Assembly (NCBI RefSeq): GCF_000003815.2
Contig: NW_023365758.1
Span: forward strand, 166,950 to 216,484
Source: Branchiostoma floridae
Lineage: Eukaryota; Chordata; Leptocardii; Amphioxiformes; Branchiostomatidae
Length of the DNA stretch: 49,535 bases
Reading direction: 5' to 3'
Shown here: positions 31,857 to 42,640 of the stretch, in pieces
How the letters are laid out: each line of letters begins with the position of its first letter
How positions within the stretch are numbered: position 1 is the stretch's first letter
Position numbers and translations under genes: made by a program
The notes under the pieces: model-generated
Seen by the model: only the letters and a program-made list of their open reading frames with translations
What the model was told of the DNA's origin: nothing
Database searches by the model: none

Positions 31857-32165
31857 TAGGGGTCATTTCCAGTATGAGTGGTTCAAAAACTAAAAAAAAA
31901 AAACTCCTTTGGCCGCAACTGGGGCAAATACTGTCGTATTGACGTCATTAGGCGCCACTTAAGACCCTTGCTATTTATCCCCGCCTATTGTAAGCTCAGC
32001 CCCTGGCTGCGAAGAGAGAGCAGTCGGCCCAACCAATGATAACAATACTAGTAAAATGTCAGAGCTGGGCCCACCCTAGGCATTACTAGAATTACTCTGG
32101 TCCTTGAACCCATGTAATTCGATTCTTCGATCTATATAGATATGACAACTGAACTGAACTGAACA
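31857..32165 (+). mobile_element. SINE/LINE-tail repeat, second copy
   Basis: Matches 20690-20975 closely (CTGTCGTATTGACGTCATTA, CCCCGCCTATTGTAAGCTCA, GATCTATATAGATATGACAA) and ends in a short (AACTG)n tail, typical of LINE-mobilised repeats. Confidence 0.72.
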
Positions 32166-32265
32166 CTAGTGAGAACACCCAAATCACTCTTAAAGCAGAG
32201 ATATAACTTCTCATTAATTTCCATTACAGGTGTGGAACACAGTTATAGGTTAAAGAACAGGGGAA

Positions 32266-32452
32266 ACTGTACGGGGTAATCAGGTAAACCACCTTTGACC
32301 TTAGACCTCCAAAGCAGAAAGGTTAGCTTGCCAGGCTGCCATTTTGTTTGATCGGATGATCACGCAAGATCCCTTTGTGTCCAGTCTGGTCGTTTTTGAG
32401 ACAATTCTACACATAAGCAGTTAATCAGTACCATAAACCGGTAGGTAAGACA
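32266..32452 (+). promoter_or_regulatory. Promoter/5' exon module of gene 10
   Basis: DR1-like TGACCTTAGACCT at 32296-32308, YY1-type GGCTGCCATTTTGTT at 32334-32348, donor GGTAG|GTAAG with GT at 32445. The intron runs to 32934 and includes GGTTTGGTTTGGTTTGG and a stray coding fragment. Confidence 0.7.
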
Positions 32453-32751
32453 TATCTTTACTTCCTGTCCACTTTTTGTCTGTTAACTTCTTTGTAATTT
32501 AGACTGAACAAAGGTTTCTTTCAGGAAATCAGTGATCGATTTGTAGAAAGGGGAGGGGGCAAAGGATGAACAATAATACAGTTTGATAACTCTTTGAATT
32601 AAACGATTCTGAGGCATTTAATCTATATTAGGGGTCTTGCTAAATTCTTAATCACGATTTGTTTCACTTGTGTACACAAACATCATATTTGTGTGCAGTT
32701 AGTATTTGAAATACATGTGTGGAATTATAGGTTTGGTTTGGTTTGGTTTGG

Positions 32752-32786
32752 TCAAACGTACTGTGAACAAACGCTTTGTGTGTTCT
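32752..32786 (+). pseudogene. Stray zinc-finger coding fragment in intron
   Basis: TCAAACGTACTGTGAACAAA and the following CGCTTTGTGTGT match the leader-finger 1 junction (VKRTVDKRFVC) of the array genes. It is followed by unrelated sequence and preceded by a (TTTGG)n tract. Confidence 0.65.
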
Positions 32787-32936
32787 GTATTTGAAATAAT
32801 TGTGTGAAACTTACAGCGATGATCCAGAGCAAGGGACCAGTTTGTGTGTGTGTACCCATTGATTTTTCCACAACTACGATAAGGAATACGCTGTGTAGTA
32901 GGGGGACATTTTTTTTCATCATTGTTGTGTTTAGAA

Positions 32937-34286
32937 ATGGACAAAACAAACAGCGGGGTTGCTATGGACGATCACCAAGCTGTTCATACTAGAGACGAAA
33001 CAAGCAGCAGCGAGAAATTAGACACGGGAAGGCAGCAGAACAAGGAAGGGGACATTCCACGGGAGGAAAAGTGCGGTGTAGAATCTGACCACCAGCCCAC
33101 ACGGGGCCATACAAAGCAAGGGGACACTCTTCTGGTGAAACGTACTGTGGACAAACGCTTTGTGTGTACGGAATGTGACTACAGGGCAGCCAAAAAGGCT
33201 GAACTGTCAATACACAAAAGAAAACATACTGGTGAGAAACCCTTCAAATGTGACCAGTGTGACTATGCTGCTGCATGTAAAGGTACTTTAACGAAACACA
33301 TGACTAAACACACAGGAGACAAGCCTCTCATGTGTGGGGAGTGCGGATACAGGACGACTGACGTGTCTTACTTAACCATACATATGAGAAAACATACAGG
33401 TGAGAAACCTTACAAGTGTGACCAGTGCGACTATTCTGCTGCACAGAAAAGCAACTTAGACCAACACATGGTTCGACACACCGGATTGGACAAGGACAGA
33501 CCCTATCCAATTGCACAGAAAGGAACTTTAGACCGTCACATGACTCAACACGCCGGAGAAAAACCCTTCAAGTGTAGGAAGTGCGGGTTCAGGACGGCTT
33601 TCAAGTCTTCCTTAGCCACACACATGAAAAGACATACAGGTGTGAAACCTTATAAATGTGACCAGTGCGACTATTCTGCTGCAGAGAAATCCAGTTTAGA
33701 CCGACACATGACAAGACACACCGGGGAGAAACCCTACATGTGTGGTGAGTGTGGATTCAGGACGAGTGCCAGGTTTTCCTTAACCGTACATATGAGATCG
33801 CACACAGGTGAAAAACCTTACAAGTGTGACCAGTGCAACTATTCTGCTCCAAAGAAAGGCGATTTAGACTCACACATGGCTAAACACACCGGAGAAAAAC
33901 CTTACATGTGCGATGAGTGCGGATACAGAACGGCTCACAAGTGTAACCTAACCGTACATATGAAAACACATACAGGTGAGAAACCCTACAAGTGTGACCA
34001 ATGCGCCTATTCTACTGGACGGAAACCTGATTTGAAACGACACAAGGCTCAACACACCGGTGAAAAACCCTTCATGTGTGGAGAGTGCGGATACAGGACG
34101 GCCAGCGGGTCCTCCTTAACCGTACATTTGCGAGCACATACAGGTGTGAAACCTTACAAGTGTGACCAGTGCGACTATTCTGCTGCAAAGAAGGGAAATT
34201 TAGACCGACACAAGGCTAAACATACAGGAGAAAAACCTTCATGTGTGGTGAGTACGGATACAGGACGGCTAGCAGGTCCTCCTTAA
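32937..34286 (+). CDS. C2H2 zinc-finger protein, 12 fingers, 3' end frameshifted (array gene 10)
   Basis: 449 aa from ATG 32937, after acceptor TGTTTAG. Leader 1-76 begins MDKTNSGVAMDDHQAVH, the variant shared with gene 9. Twelve complete fingers. Between fingers 4 and 6 lies a degenerate unit without cysteines (TGLDKDRPYPIAQKGTLDRH), matching the defect in gene 6. A missing C near 34230 (GAAAAACCTTCATG; others GAAAAACCCTTCATG) shifts the frame, so the protein ends SCVVSTDTGRLAGPP. Two further finger remnants persist to 34390 with more damage, including an ATATTATA insertion. The 12 upstream fingers should still fold, so this is a C-terminally truncated but plausible gene. Confidence 0.87.
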   Translation: MDKTNSGVAMDDHQAVHTRDETSSSEKLDTGRQQNKEGDIPREEKCGVESDHQPTRGHTKQGDTLLVKRTVDKRFVCTECDYRAAKKAELSIHKRKHTGEKPFKCDQCDYAAACKGTLTKHMTKHTGDKPLMCGECGYRTTDVSYLTIHMRKHTGEKPYKCDQCDYSAAQKSNLDQHMVRHTGLDKDRPYPIAQKGTLDRHMTQHAGEKPFKCRKCGFRTAFKSSLATHMKRHTGVKPYKCDQCDYSAAEKSSLDRHMTRHTGEKPYMCGECGFRTSARFSLTVHMRSHTGEKPYKCDQCNYSAPKKGDLDSHMAKHTGEKPYMCDECGYRTAHKCNLTVHMKTHTGEKPYKCDQCAYSTGRKPDLKRHKAQHTGEKPFMCGECGYRTASGSSLTVHLRAHTGVKPYKCDQCDYSAAKKGNLDRHKAKHTGEKPSCVVSTDTGRLAGPP

Positions 34287-34670
34287 TATTATAACCGTAC
34301 ATATGAGAACACATATAGACGTGACCAATGCGACTATTCTGTTACAGATAAAAGGTGTGTAAAGAAACAAATGGTCACACACGCTCCTTGAACAGTTCAC
34401 AGTTACAAATACACAGTTCACAGCGCACGCTTTTTGAACAACAACAGTTTGTCGGCTCCATGAACAAGTAAGCTAGGCCTGCACGTGGTCAACCAGACCG
34501 CTGAAAAACCCTACATATGAGGGGAGCGCGGGTTCACAGAGATGCGGAACTTACATTTAGCAGAGACTGACGTCATCTATCAACGTGCACCAAATCATAG
34601 TGATCTGGAATTTTTAGTTTTGCCGCTTCCTTTTTGTTTAGGCCTCCCGCCTTCAGTACATATTTCTTAG
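34287..34670 (+). other. 3' remnant and flank of gene 10
   Basis: 34230-34390 is the decayed end of the coding region, still ending in the family's ACACACGCTCCTTGA. Around 34490-34545 is a fossil finger (CTGAAAAACCCTACATATGA). Confidence 0.65.
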
Positions 34671-34866
34671 TATACTGTAAATGCAGAAATGTTCGCGGTG
34701 GATTAATGTTCGCGGTTTTCGCGGCGACCACATCACCGCGAATTTAAAACCACCGCGAACATTTTTCTATTATGGTATTAGACTGCAGTCTATGGTGTTA
34801 CCGCGAAATTAAGTCCACCGCCAAAAGTCCTTTTTCCCGCTACCGCGAAATTAAATGCATTTACAG
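34671..34866. mobile_element. MITE rich in CCGCGAA repeats
   Basis: Inverted ends ACTGTAAATGCA at 34674 and TGCATTTACAGT at the right; TATTTCTTAG is repeated at 34661-34670 and 34867-34876. The interior is built of TTCGCGGTGG and its complement, so the element folds on itself. The 10-bp duplication would suit a Mutator-like source; this is inference. Confidence 0.78.
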
Positions 34867-34876
34867 TATTTCTTAG

Positions 34877-35056
34877 ACAGTATATGCCGCTATCTGATGG
34901 AAATGTATGTTTTCTACATCATCAATCAATCAATGCATCTATAAAATCCTGGTCTTAATATTGCCAGTTTAGTTATGTTCACTTCCTTGTATATGTATAT
35001 CTATAGTTGTGGCATGAATATAAGTTAACTTGATAACTTGAGTTCGCCACCACTAC
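34877..35056 (+). other. 3' flank of gene 10, distal
   Basis: AT-rich tail shared with the flanks of genes 11 and 13 (ATGCCGCTATCTGA). No gene. Confidence 0.45.
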
Positions 35057-35425
35057 TTTTTGTTAAAGCTTTATTGAAAAATAATTATAATTACACACAT
35101 TGTGACATTTACATGTATAGCTTCATGACTACATCTTCGACTACAGCAGATACATAGCTATAAAACTTTACAATTGGCTCTCGAAATACAGTACGTTGTT
35201 ACATTTACAATTACATGTAACCGTTACAGCTTCATGACTACATCTCCAGCTACAACAGATACATAACTATGAAACTTTACAATTGGTTCTTGAATACCTA
35301 AACATTTACATAACTTTGAAACCACTAGCACTACCTTAAGCATACTCTAGTAGTCTATGTTTTATTGGCATGAAACGTGGGGTATGCAGAAAGGTCTGTA
35401 GGATGCACCTGTTCAATGTTTTATT
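35057..35425 (-). mobile_element. Retroposed insertion with 15-bp duplication
   Basis: GTTCGCCACCACTAC is present at 35042-35056 and 35426-35440. The insert begins with TTTTTGTTAAAGCTTTATTG, an antisense polyadenylation signal and tail. It contains a tandem duplication of about 130 bp (GCTTCATGACTACATCT twice). Source family unknown; no coding sequence. Confidence 0.75.
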
Positions 35426-35440
35426 GTTCGCCACCACTAC

Positions 35441-35851
35441 GTCTGTCTTATCTGTCTAAGTGAATAATATTACAAGCTGAAACTTATCAAGATTACGGAG
35501 ACACGTGTATTCTATATCAATGGATATATTACTGCTGCAATGACGGATGTATGCTTATAATATAGTAGCTGAAAATACTAGCTTAACAAGCTAAATATCT
35601 TTATAACACAATTATAGCTAGTGTTATGCACCGAAAGATGAAGCAATTTAGAGTAGAGTAGACTGATCCTATATTCCCTTAAGAGATGCAAAATAAAAAC
35701 ATGATGCACATGTTTGACGGACATGCAGCCATTCTCTTATTGGTCGCTTTTCTAATTAGCAGGCTATCATTGGTTCAACTGCCAGGCCACTAGCAGTTCT
35801 GAAAGCGTTGTATTAGCAGACAAATAAAGTTACGTCGTCATTTATAATAGA
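35441..35851 (+). other. Flank between genes 10 and 11
   Basis: Shared tail (AGACACGTGTATTCTATATC), also found after gene 13. No gene. Confidence 0.5.
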
Positions 35852-36040
35852 CAATTTGGGGTAATCAGGTATATAACCTTTAACCTTCGACCTCTACATC
35901 TCTGGGTCATCTTGCCTATCCGCCATTTTGATTTGTCGGCGTATTACGCGCACTATTCCATTGTTTCCAGTTTGGCCGCTTTCAAGGCAATTCTACACAT
36001 TAGCTAAGAATCAGCACCATCAACCGATAGGTAAGCCATT
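35852..36040 (+). promoter_or_regulatory. Promoter/5' exon module of gene 11
   Basis: Variant DR1 TAACCTTCGACCT at 35881-35893; the downstream AAAGGTCA is changed to TGGGTCAT. YY1-type ATCCGCCATTTTGAT at 35918-35932, donor CGATAG|GTAAG with GT at 36031. The intron to 36662 (about 0.6 kb) is GT-rich at 36255-36480. Confidence 0.7.
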
Positions 36041-36664
36041 TGTTACGATTCTGTTTAATCTTCGGCTGCTAATTCTCTGGTCTTAAGAGAGTAAGGTTTC
36101 TTTCTAAAAGGGGGAGGGGCAATGAGTTTTTAGTCAAAATGATGTAGACAATGACTAACAAATTATGGCACTCTTCGGCTGAAACGATTCTGAAGCATTT
36201 TTCCTGGGGGTTTCTTACTAAGTTGTAAATCACGATTTACTTCACAGTATGTTTGTATGTGTGTGTGCGTGCGTGTGCATGACAGTATGCATATATATGA
36301 CGGTATGAGTGTGTATTTGTGCACTGTATGTGAAAGTATTAGTGTGTATATATTTTTGTGTTTGTGACATTATTTGTATGCGCGCGCGCGTGTGTGTGTG
36401 CGTGCGCGCATGTGAGTGTGTGAAGTGTGTGTGTGTGCGTGTTTGTGCATGTGTGTTTGTGTGTGTGTGTATGGATAAGCGTGTAACGTTATATGTTTGT
36501 ATGAATGTGTTTGTACGTGTGTGATACACCTTGTTATATTCCATACGAATAGAGTTGATGAGTAGATATGTTAGCGTTCCAGGACAACAAGCGGGCAAGC
36601 GGGTAAGGAGCATAGGATCTTCCATGAAGTTCCAATTTTGGAGGATTTATTGTTCTTTTCAGAA

Positions 36665-37924
36665 ATGGACGAGAGAAACAACACAAGCAGCATCGATAAA
36701 TTAGACACGGGAAGACAGCAGAACAAGGAAGGGGACATTCCATGTGAGGAAACGTGCGGGGTAAAGTCTGACAACCCTGCACAAGTTAAAGCAAAGCAGA
36801 CGGACAGGCTTGTGGTGAAACGTACTGTCGATAAACGCTTTGTGTGTACGGAGTGTGACTATAGGACTGCCTCAAAGGCTAACCTATTACGACACACTAG
36901 AAAACATACAGGCGAGAAGCCCTATAAATGTGACCAGTGCGACTATTCTGCTGCACTGGAAGGTACTTTAGACCGACACATGGCTAAACACACCGGAGAA
37001 AAACCCTACATGTGTGGAAAATGTGTGTACAGGACGGCTTACAAGGATCACTTGACCAGACACATGAGAACACATACAGGTGTGAAACCTTTTAAATGTG
37101 ACCAGTGCACGTTTTCTACTGCATGGAAATGTAATTTAGACCAACACATGACTAAACACACCGGAGAAAAGGCCTATAAATGTAATGTGTGTGACTATTG
37201 TACGGCATGGAAACGCAGTTTAGACGAACACATGACTAAACACAAGGGAGAAAAGCCCCACCTGTGTCAACATTGTGGACACAAGACGGCTGCAAGGTCT
37301 AAACTATCCGTACATATGAGAACACATACAGGTGTGAAACCTTATATGTGTGACCAATGCAACTATTCTGCTACACAGAAATGCAATTTAGACAAACACA
37401 TGTTTACACATTCCGGAGAAAAACCCTACATGTGTGGGGAATGCGGATACAGAACGGCTTACAAGGGTGACTTAACCGTACATATGAGAAGACATACAGG
37501 TGTAAACCTTTTCAATTGTGACCAGTGCACGTTTTCTGCTGTGAAGAAAGGCATGTTAGACCAACACATGGCTACACACACCGGAGAGAAACCCTTCATG
37601 TGTGGAGAGTGTGGATATAGGACGGCTCAGAGGTCTAACCTAACCGTACACATGAGATCACACACAGGTGTGAAACCTTACAAGTGCGATCAGTGTGACT
37701 ATTCTGCTGCAAAGAAAAGCCATTTAGACTCACACATGGCTAAACACACCGGAGAAAAACCTTTTGCGTGTGGGGAGTGCGGATACAGGACTGCTCACAA
37801 GTCTAACCTAACCGTACATATGAGAACACATACAGGCGAGAGGCGTTACAAGTGTGACCAGTGCCACTATTCTGTTACAGACAAAAGGCATCTAAAGAAA
37901 CACCTGGACAAACACACTTCTTAG
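36665..37924 (+). CDS. C2H2 zinc-finger protein, 13 fingers (array gene 11)
   Basis: 419 aa from ATG 36665, after acceptor TTTTCAG. Subfamily II leader, shortened by about 17 residues after MDERN (MDERNNTSSIDKLDTG), so the first finger starts at Cys61. Thirteen complete fingers, more divergent than elsewhere: several carry CDQCTFS in place of CDQCDYS, finger 6 is CQHCGHKT, and helices include WKCNLDQ and WKRSLDE. The linker after finger 8 is TGVNLF, unusual, and gene 13 shares it. Ends KHTS. No lesions. The most divergent intact member, so probably the best paralogue for asking what the family does. Confidence 0.92.
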   Translation: MDERNNTSSIDKLDTGRQQNKEGDIPCEETCGVKSDNPAQVKAKQTDRLVVKRTVDKRFVCTECDYRTASKANLLRHTRKHTGEKPYKCDQCDYSAALEGTLDRHMAKHTGEKPYMCGKCVYRTAYKDHLTRHMRTHTGVKPFKCDQCTFSTAWKCNLDQHMTKHTGEKAYKCNVCDYCTAWKRSLDEHMTKHKGEKPHLCQHCGHKTAARSKLSVHMRTHTGVKPYMCDQCNYSATQKCNLDKHMFTHSGEKPYMCGECGYRTAYKGDLTVHMRRHTGVNLFNCDQCTFSAVKKGMLDQHMATHTGEKPFMCGECGYRTAQRSNLTVHMRSHTGVKPYKCDQCDYSAAKKSHLDSHMAKHTGEKPFACGECGYRTAHKSNLTVHMRTHTGERRYKCDQCHYSVTDKRHLKKHLDKHTS

Positions 37925-38438
37925 GGACACAACTTGGAAGTGTGTGCACAGGACGGTCTAACATTAAAAATAATATAGGTAAAGACTCAATTGTATGTGA
38001 TCAGAGCTACCTTTCTGCTTCGTAGCAAAGATGTGTATATGGTGAAAAATAAAAATAAAGTACAGATTTGTGGACTGCGGGTTCACCGAGACGGAATTCA
38101 TATTTAGACGCAATACTATAGAGACTGACATCGTCTGTCAACGTGCATCAAATTTTAAATCATAGTGATCTGGAATCACAGTTTTGCCGCTTCCTATCCG
38201 TTTAGTTCTCACGCCTGCTGTACATATTTATTCATCTAGCTGCTGTTTTGAACATACTTAGATAGTGTACGCCGCTATCAGAAAATACTTCTACCAAATA
38301 TCGATATAACACAGTGTAGTCTTGCATTATATCAAACGCTGTCAGATTACATTCTATTTCATGTATTATTATCAATGACAGTAGAAGTATTCCTAACCGT
38401 TGGTTTAACATACCTCGTGCAGTTTGACTTCTTACCCT
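37925..38438 (+). other. 3' flank of gene 11
   Basis: Fossil finger around 38035-38095 (GTGAAAAATAAAAATAAAGT, then GACTGCGGGTTCACCG). The AAAAATAAA here could serve as a polyadenylation signal. AT-rich tail after it. Confidence 0.55.
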
Positions 38439-38445
38439 AGTCCTT

Positions 38446-38933
38446 TTTTTTTATTGAACAAACGCATAAAGCAAAATAACAGACAAGTAGCGGCCCACTC
38501 AAGTTAAATCAACTTATATCGGTGCCGCTATTAAAAGAAAATAAGAATAACATGTGGTTGACAAGATAATCTGTACAAATGGTATACTAGTATATTGACT
38601 GGTGGAAGCGCAAGTCCTGGTACCACCCCCCCACCCCCGGGATATTTTGGTAGGACACGGGAAAAAACATGGTTAGAAACGGCCAGTTTGCACAATGAAG
38701 TTCTGAGTTAAAGACATAATCAAACAATTTGTGGAATAGTTGCAAAGAGAAGTACCAAAAAGTAGTAAATGTTTGATTTCACCATCAGAAAGAGAGATAA
38801 TATCGACAAGATGCCCTACGATCCTAAAAAGTTTGCCGAAGAGAGTGTGACGAGGATTGTTATGTAATAGGCAGTGAAGTAGGAAATGAGAAATCGATTC
38901 GCATTGGCACCCGCAGCTACAGGCTGGACTACC
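38446..38933 (-). mobile_element. Antisense LINE fragment
   Basis: AGTCCTT at 38439-38445 and 38934-38940 is the target duplication; the gene 13 flank has the empty site. T-rich start, and sequence (AGGAAATGAGAAATCGATTC, then CACCCGCAGCTACAGG) matching the LINE at 27594-29285. Confidence 0.75.
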
Positions 38934-38989
38934 AGTCCTTGCCAGTGGTACCTACAGCTTAAGACTGTGCCCTCTAGTTACAGCTCAAC

Positions 38990-39365
38990 AGGGGTGAAGA
39001 CACTATAGAATGGGATCCTGTCTGGACCTTTCATGATTTTGAACACCTGGATCATCTGCAGCCTGTATTCCAAGGATGGAAGTTTGAGTCTATGAAGTTT
39101 GGAACTGTAAGGGTTTTAACACCTTTATTTACAGTTCAAGTTTATGTTTCAGTTCAAGTACAATGGGTAGATACATGTTTCAGTTCACGTACAATGGGTA
39201 CATATTTCAGTTCAGGTACAATTGGTAGAACTGGAACTGTAAGGTAGTTCTCTGAGCGTAGGGATCATATTTGTGGCCCTTCTCTGTGCCTTTTCCAAGT
39301 CTTACGTATACTTGCCCGTCTTGTAGTGTGGAGCCCAGATGACATTGCCATATTCCAAGCGTGGT
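38990..39365 (-). mobile_element. L2/CR1-like LINE fragment
   Basis: Antisense. Shares TTTTGAACACCTGGATCAT, TAGGGATCAT and GACATTGCCATATTCCAA with 45345-45595, where the - strand encodes KVQRRATKMIPTLRELPY, a non-LTR reverse-transcriptase C-terminal motif. Present in both flanks, so it predates duplication of genes 11-13. A short tandem duplication sits at 39130-39230. Confidence 0.7.
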
Positions 39366-39479
39366 CTATATGTACTATTGTATGTTGTACTATTGTATGT
39401 TGGTGTAAAATAAACAAAAAAATAGACATAAAGACAAGCCCTTGACAATTGTTGAAAGCGTTGTATTATGTTTTATGTC

Positions 39480-39716
39480 ATACCTGTGACGCGAAAACGT
39501 TCGAAACGGGTGTTCCGGACCGGGCCATAACTTCCGTTTCGCACAGGTTCGAAAGGCGTATCACACAGGCTTTCTTCGAGTAAATCGAACCATTTCGAGC
39601 GGGCCGAGTGTGGCACGGTTGGCAATTCGATTCGGGGCACCAAATTTGTTCAACTTCTGGCGCATTTCGCATCAAAACATGGGTTTTCTCAGGTGGACAT
39701 GACATAAATAAAATAC
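39480..39716. other. GC-rich repeat-like segment
   Basis: Contains ACGCGAAAACGTTCGAAACG and other TTCGAA/TTTCGA motifs unlike neighbouring sequence. No coding homology recognised; probably the older part of an insertion that ends with the hairpin at 39717. Confidence 0.4.
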
Positions 39717-39839
39717 AACACGGTGTATTCCGCATCACCCTCGGTCCCAGCCCTCCCGCGGGTCGGATCACCCTCGGCCGTCGGGCGATCCGACCCGCGG
39801 TCGGGCTTGTACCTCGGGTGATATGGAATACACCGTGCT
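39717..39839. repeat. Long GC-rich hairpin (fold-back MITE)
   Basis: Outer arms CACGGTGTATTCC and GGAATACACCGTG; inner perfect arms GCGGGTCGGATC (39758-39769) and GATCCGACCCGC (39787-39798) around a 17-nt loop. The open frames across it have no meaning. Confidence 0.8.
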
Positions 39840-39898
39840 GTATTCCATATGTATAGCAGGGTTAAGGTATTCTAGGTTGATTCTAGATTGAATATTAT

Positions 39899-40075
39899 GG
39901 GGCAATCAGGTATACGTTTGACCTTCGACCTCCGGAGAGCTGAAAGGTCAGCTTGCCTGTCCGCCATTTTGATTTGACGTCGCGACATATCACGGACAAA
40001 ATTCCGTTGTTTCTAGTTTGGCCATTTTCAAGACGATTCCACACATTACCAACTAGAATAGAAGGTAAGACATTT
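39899..40075 (+). promoter_or_regulatory. Promoter/5' exon module of gene 12
   Basis: DR1-like TGACCTTCGACCT at 39919-39931, AAAGGTCA just downstream, YY1-type GTCCGCCATTTTGAT at 39959-39973, donor GAAG|GTAAG with GT at 40065. The possible alternative acceptor is destroyed (TTTCTTTCTGG). The intron to 40558 has a (GT)10 run near 40275. Confidence 0.7.
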
Positions 40076-40560
40076 GTTAACTGTCTATCTACTCTTCGGA
40101 TGCTAATTTTTTTGTACTTTACGAACAAAGGTTTCTTTCTGGAAGCTAGTGATCGAGGGGGAGGGGGGCCATGACTTATCGCCATCGATAATGACTAACA
40201 GATAATAATGGCACAGTTGATAACTACTTGCATTTGCCTGGGGGCGTAGGAGGTCGCTTGCTAATTTGTTTCACGTGTGTGTGTGTGTGTGTGTGTTGGT
40301 GCATTTCTGTGTGTCACTGTGGCAAGTATACCGAAGTCTGTGACTGTGTATGTATGTAGGTGTGCACATGTGTGTGTATGCGTTTGTGATCTAGGATACA
40401 GACTACACCTTGTTGTATTCCTTACGGATATACCGTAGCGTAGATATGTTACTGTTCCAGTACATGGCCGAAAAATGTAGCATGGGAATGTGTTTTATCT
40501 TCCATGAAGGTATGCAGGTATGAAGTTCTAATTTTGGAGGATTTATTGTACTTTTCAGGA

Positions 40561-41277
40561 ATGGACGAGAGAAGCGGTGAGGTCGCTATGGACGATCTGT
40601 CAACTGTTCACCCTGGGGACGAGACAAGCAGCATCGAGAAGTTAGACACGGGAAGGCAGCTGAACAGGGAAGAGGACATTCCATGTGAGGAAACGTGCGG
40701 GGTAAAGTCTGACAACCCTGCACAAGTTAAAACAAAGCAAACGGACAGGCTTGTGGTGAAACGTACTGTCGATAAACGCTTTGTGTGTACGGAGTGTGAC
40801 TATAGGACTGCCTCAAAGGCTAACCTAGTAAAGCACACAAGAACACATACAGGCGAGAAACCTTATAAATGTGAACAGTGCGACTATTCTGCTGCACAGA
40901 AAGGTACTTTAGACCTTCACCTTACTAAGCACACCGGAGAAAAGCCATTTATGTGTGGACAGTGTGGATACAGGACAGCTAACAGGTCTTACTTATCCGT
41001 TCATATGAGATCACATACAGGTGTGAAACCCTATAAATGCGACCTGTGTGATTATTCTGCTGCACAGAAAGGCCATTTAGACGACCACAGGGCTAGACAC
41101 ACCGGAGAGAAACCCTAAATGTGTGGAGAGTGCGGATACAGAACTGATCGCAAGTCTAACCTATCCCGGCATATGAGAAAACATACAGGCGAGAAGCCCT
41201 ACAAGTGTGACCAGTGCGACTATTCTTCTATAGACAAATGGCGTATAAAGAAGCACCTGGACAAACACACTTCTTAG
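40561..41277 (+). pseudogene. C2H2 zinc-finger gene 12, split by one stop codon
   Basis: ATG 40561 follows acceptor CTTTTCAG. The leader MDERSGEVAMDDLSTVH is subfamily II. Four complete fingers are encoded, then the codon at 41116-41118 is TAA (CCCTAAATG where relatives have CCCTACATG), giving a 186-aa product ending HTGEKP. The same frame stays open from 41119 to 41277 for two more good fingers ending KHTS, so this is a single-base lesion and looks recent. In addition the gene has only six units in all, so fingers were also lost earlier. A 4-finger protein could still bind DNA. Confidence 0.88.
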
Positions 41278-41309
41278 GGACACAGGTTGCAAGTTAATGA
41301 TAGTAGAAT

Positions 41310-42385
41310 TATTGCTTTTTTTCCATTGCTTTTATTCCATCAGCAGTAATCAAGTGTACAAAATGCCGTACATGTATGACAATATCATAGTGTCATCATT
41401 AATACACTTTTTTTGTTATGACCTATGTATTGACTGGAATTACCGAATCACATAGTGCATTGAATAACTGTATGATATTGTGTCTTTGGAGTAACAAAGG
41501 GTTATCTTTATATCTAGACCATGACAGAAATATTGCATACTTTGCTAGAGTTGTGTACAGATTTGAATCATCACCAAGTAATATAGATTTCATGCATATA
41601 TCCATATCTACAACAGAGGTTCGTTCCTTAATTCTTTCCCAGTACCCTTGCAGCCGGTTACACTCAATGAACATGTGGATGTAGTTTTCCTCCGTGTTAC
41701 ATATTTCGCATGTGGAGCTGTAAATATTCCCAGTAGTGTCTATTATTTTCCATCTATGAAGTAAAAGTTTACGTTGTAGTATCTTGCGGAGATTTTGAAA
41801 TTAAGTTCTCTAAGCTTATTGTCCTTGATATCAAACGTTTGTGCTTTCCATATCTTATCCATTTCAGACCGGGACATACGGTGTCACAATAGGCTTGGGC
41901 AGTGGGTAATATCGAATTTAGACTAACAGAGTACATATATCTGCTTGTGAGGTTTTCAATCGGAACAATACAAGAATTAAACCATATCTTATCATGATCA
42001 TGCTTGAATATTTTAAACTTAAAGTTTCCTTTGACCAAGACGTGTCGTCATGTATCTGTACAAGGTCTTTCTTTCCCCCACCCAATTCCTGCCAGGCCAG
42101 AACTACCTCCCTATAAAAGATAAAAAGGTGGGAGGCTAGTTAGGGCCGTGGCGTCACTTTTTACATTTAAACTAATCCCCCCCCTTCCATACAACTAAAG
42201 AATAGTACATTACGTTTTATTTTGTCGGGCTTGCCGTCTCAGAGGAACGTGAAGCATAGTTTCTGAAGTTTCTTCAATACCCAGTCAGGGTCGGAATCAT
42301 AGACATATTGTAAGTAATTTTCGACAAAGCTAAAGTTTTTATAACAAAAGATTTTCCATACAGAGTCAGTTTACGTCTTCGCCAC
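41310..42385 (-). mobile_element. Antisense LINE (L1/Tx1-like C-terminus), decayed
   Basis: The - strand reads CEICNTEENYIHMFIECNRL, then YWERIKE (about 41625-41735), a zinc-knuckle C-terminal region typical of L1/Tx1-type ORF2. Upstream on the - strand lies more open sequence (about 42038-41769: MVKGNFKFKIFKHDHDKIWF). Frames are broken. It replaces most of the usual 3' flank of gene 12. Confidence 0.7.
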
Positions 42386-42455
42386 ATTAAAAGCGTTGTA
42401 TTATGTTGTACAGCACGGTAAAGGCATTCTAGATTAATTATAGATTGAACATTAT

Positions 42456-42640
42456 GGGGTAGTCAGGTATACGTTTGACCTTCGACCTCCGGAGAGCTAA
42501 AAGGTCAACTTGCCTGTCCGCCATTTTGATTTGACGTAGTAGTACGGACAAGATTCCGTTGTTCCTAGTTTGACCGTTTTTAAGACGATTCCATACATTG
42601 CCAACTAGATAGCACCATAAAATGGAAGGTAAGACATTTG
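42456..42640 (+). promoter_or_regulatory. Promoter/5' exon module of gene 13
   Basis: DR1-like TGACCTTCGACCT at 42476-42488, AAAGGTCA at 42500-42507, YY1-type GTCCGCCATTTTGAT at 42516-42530, donor GGAAG|GTAAG with GT at 42629. The intron to 43213 is GT-rich and contains the short insertion at 42912. Confidence 0.7.

Noticed and set aside
36242-36625. 127-aa minus-strand frame rich in HTHT
   Set aside because: GT microsatellite in the gene 11 intron.
39478-39856. Open frames on both strands in the GC-rich segment
   Set aside because: Read through a hairpin repeat; no recognisable protein features.
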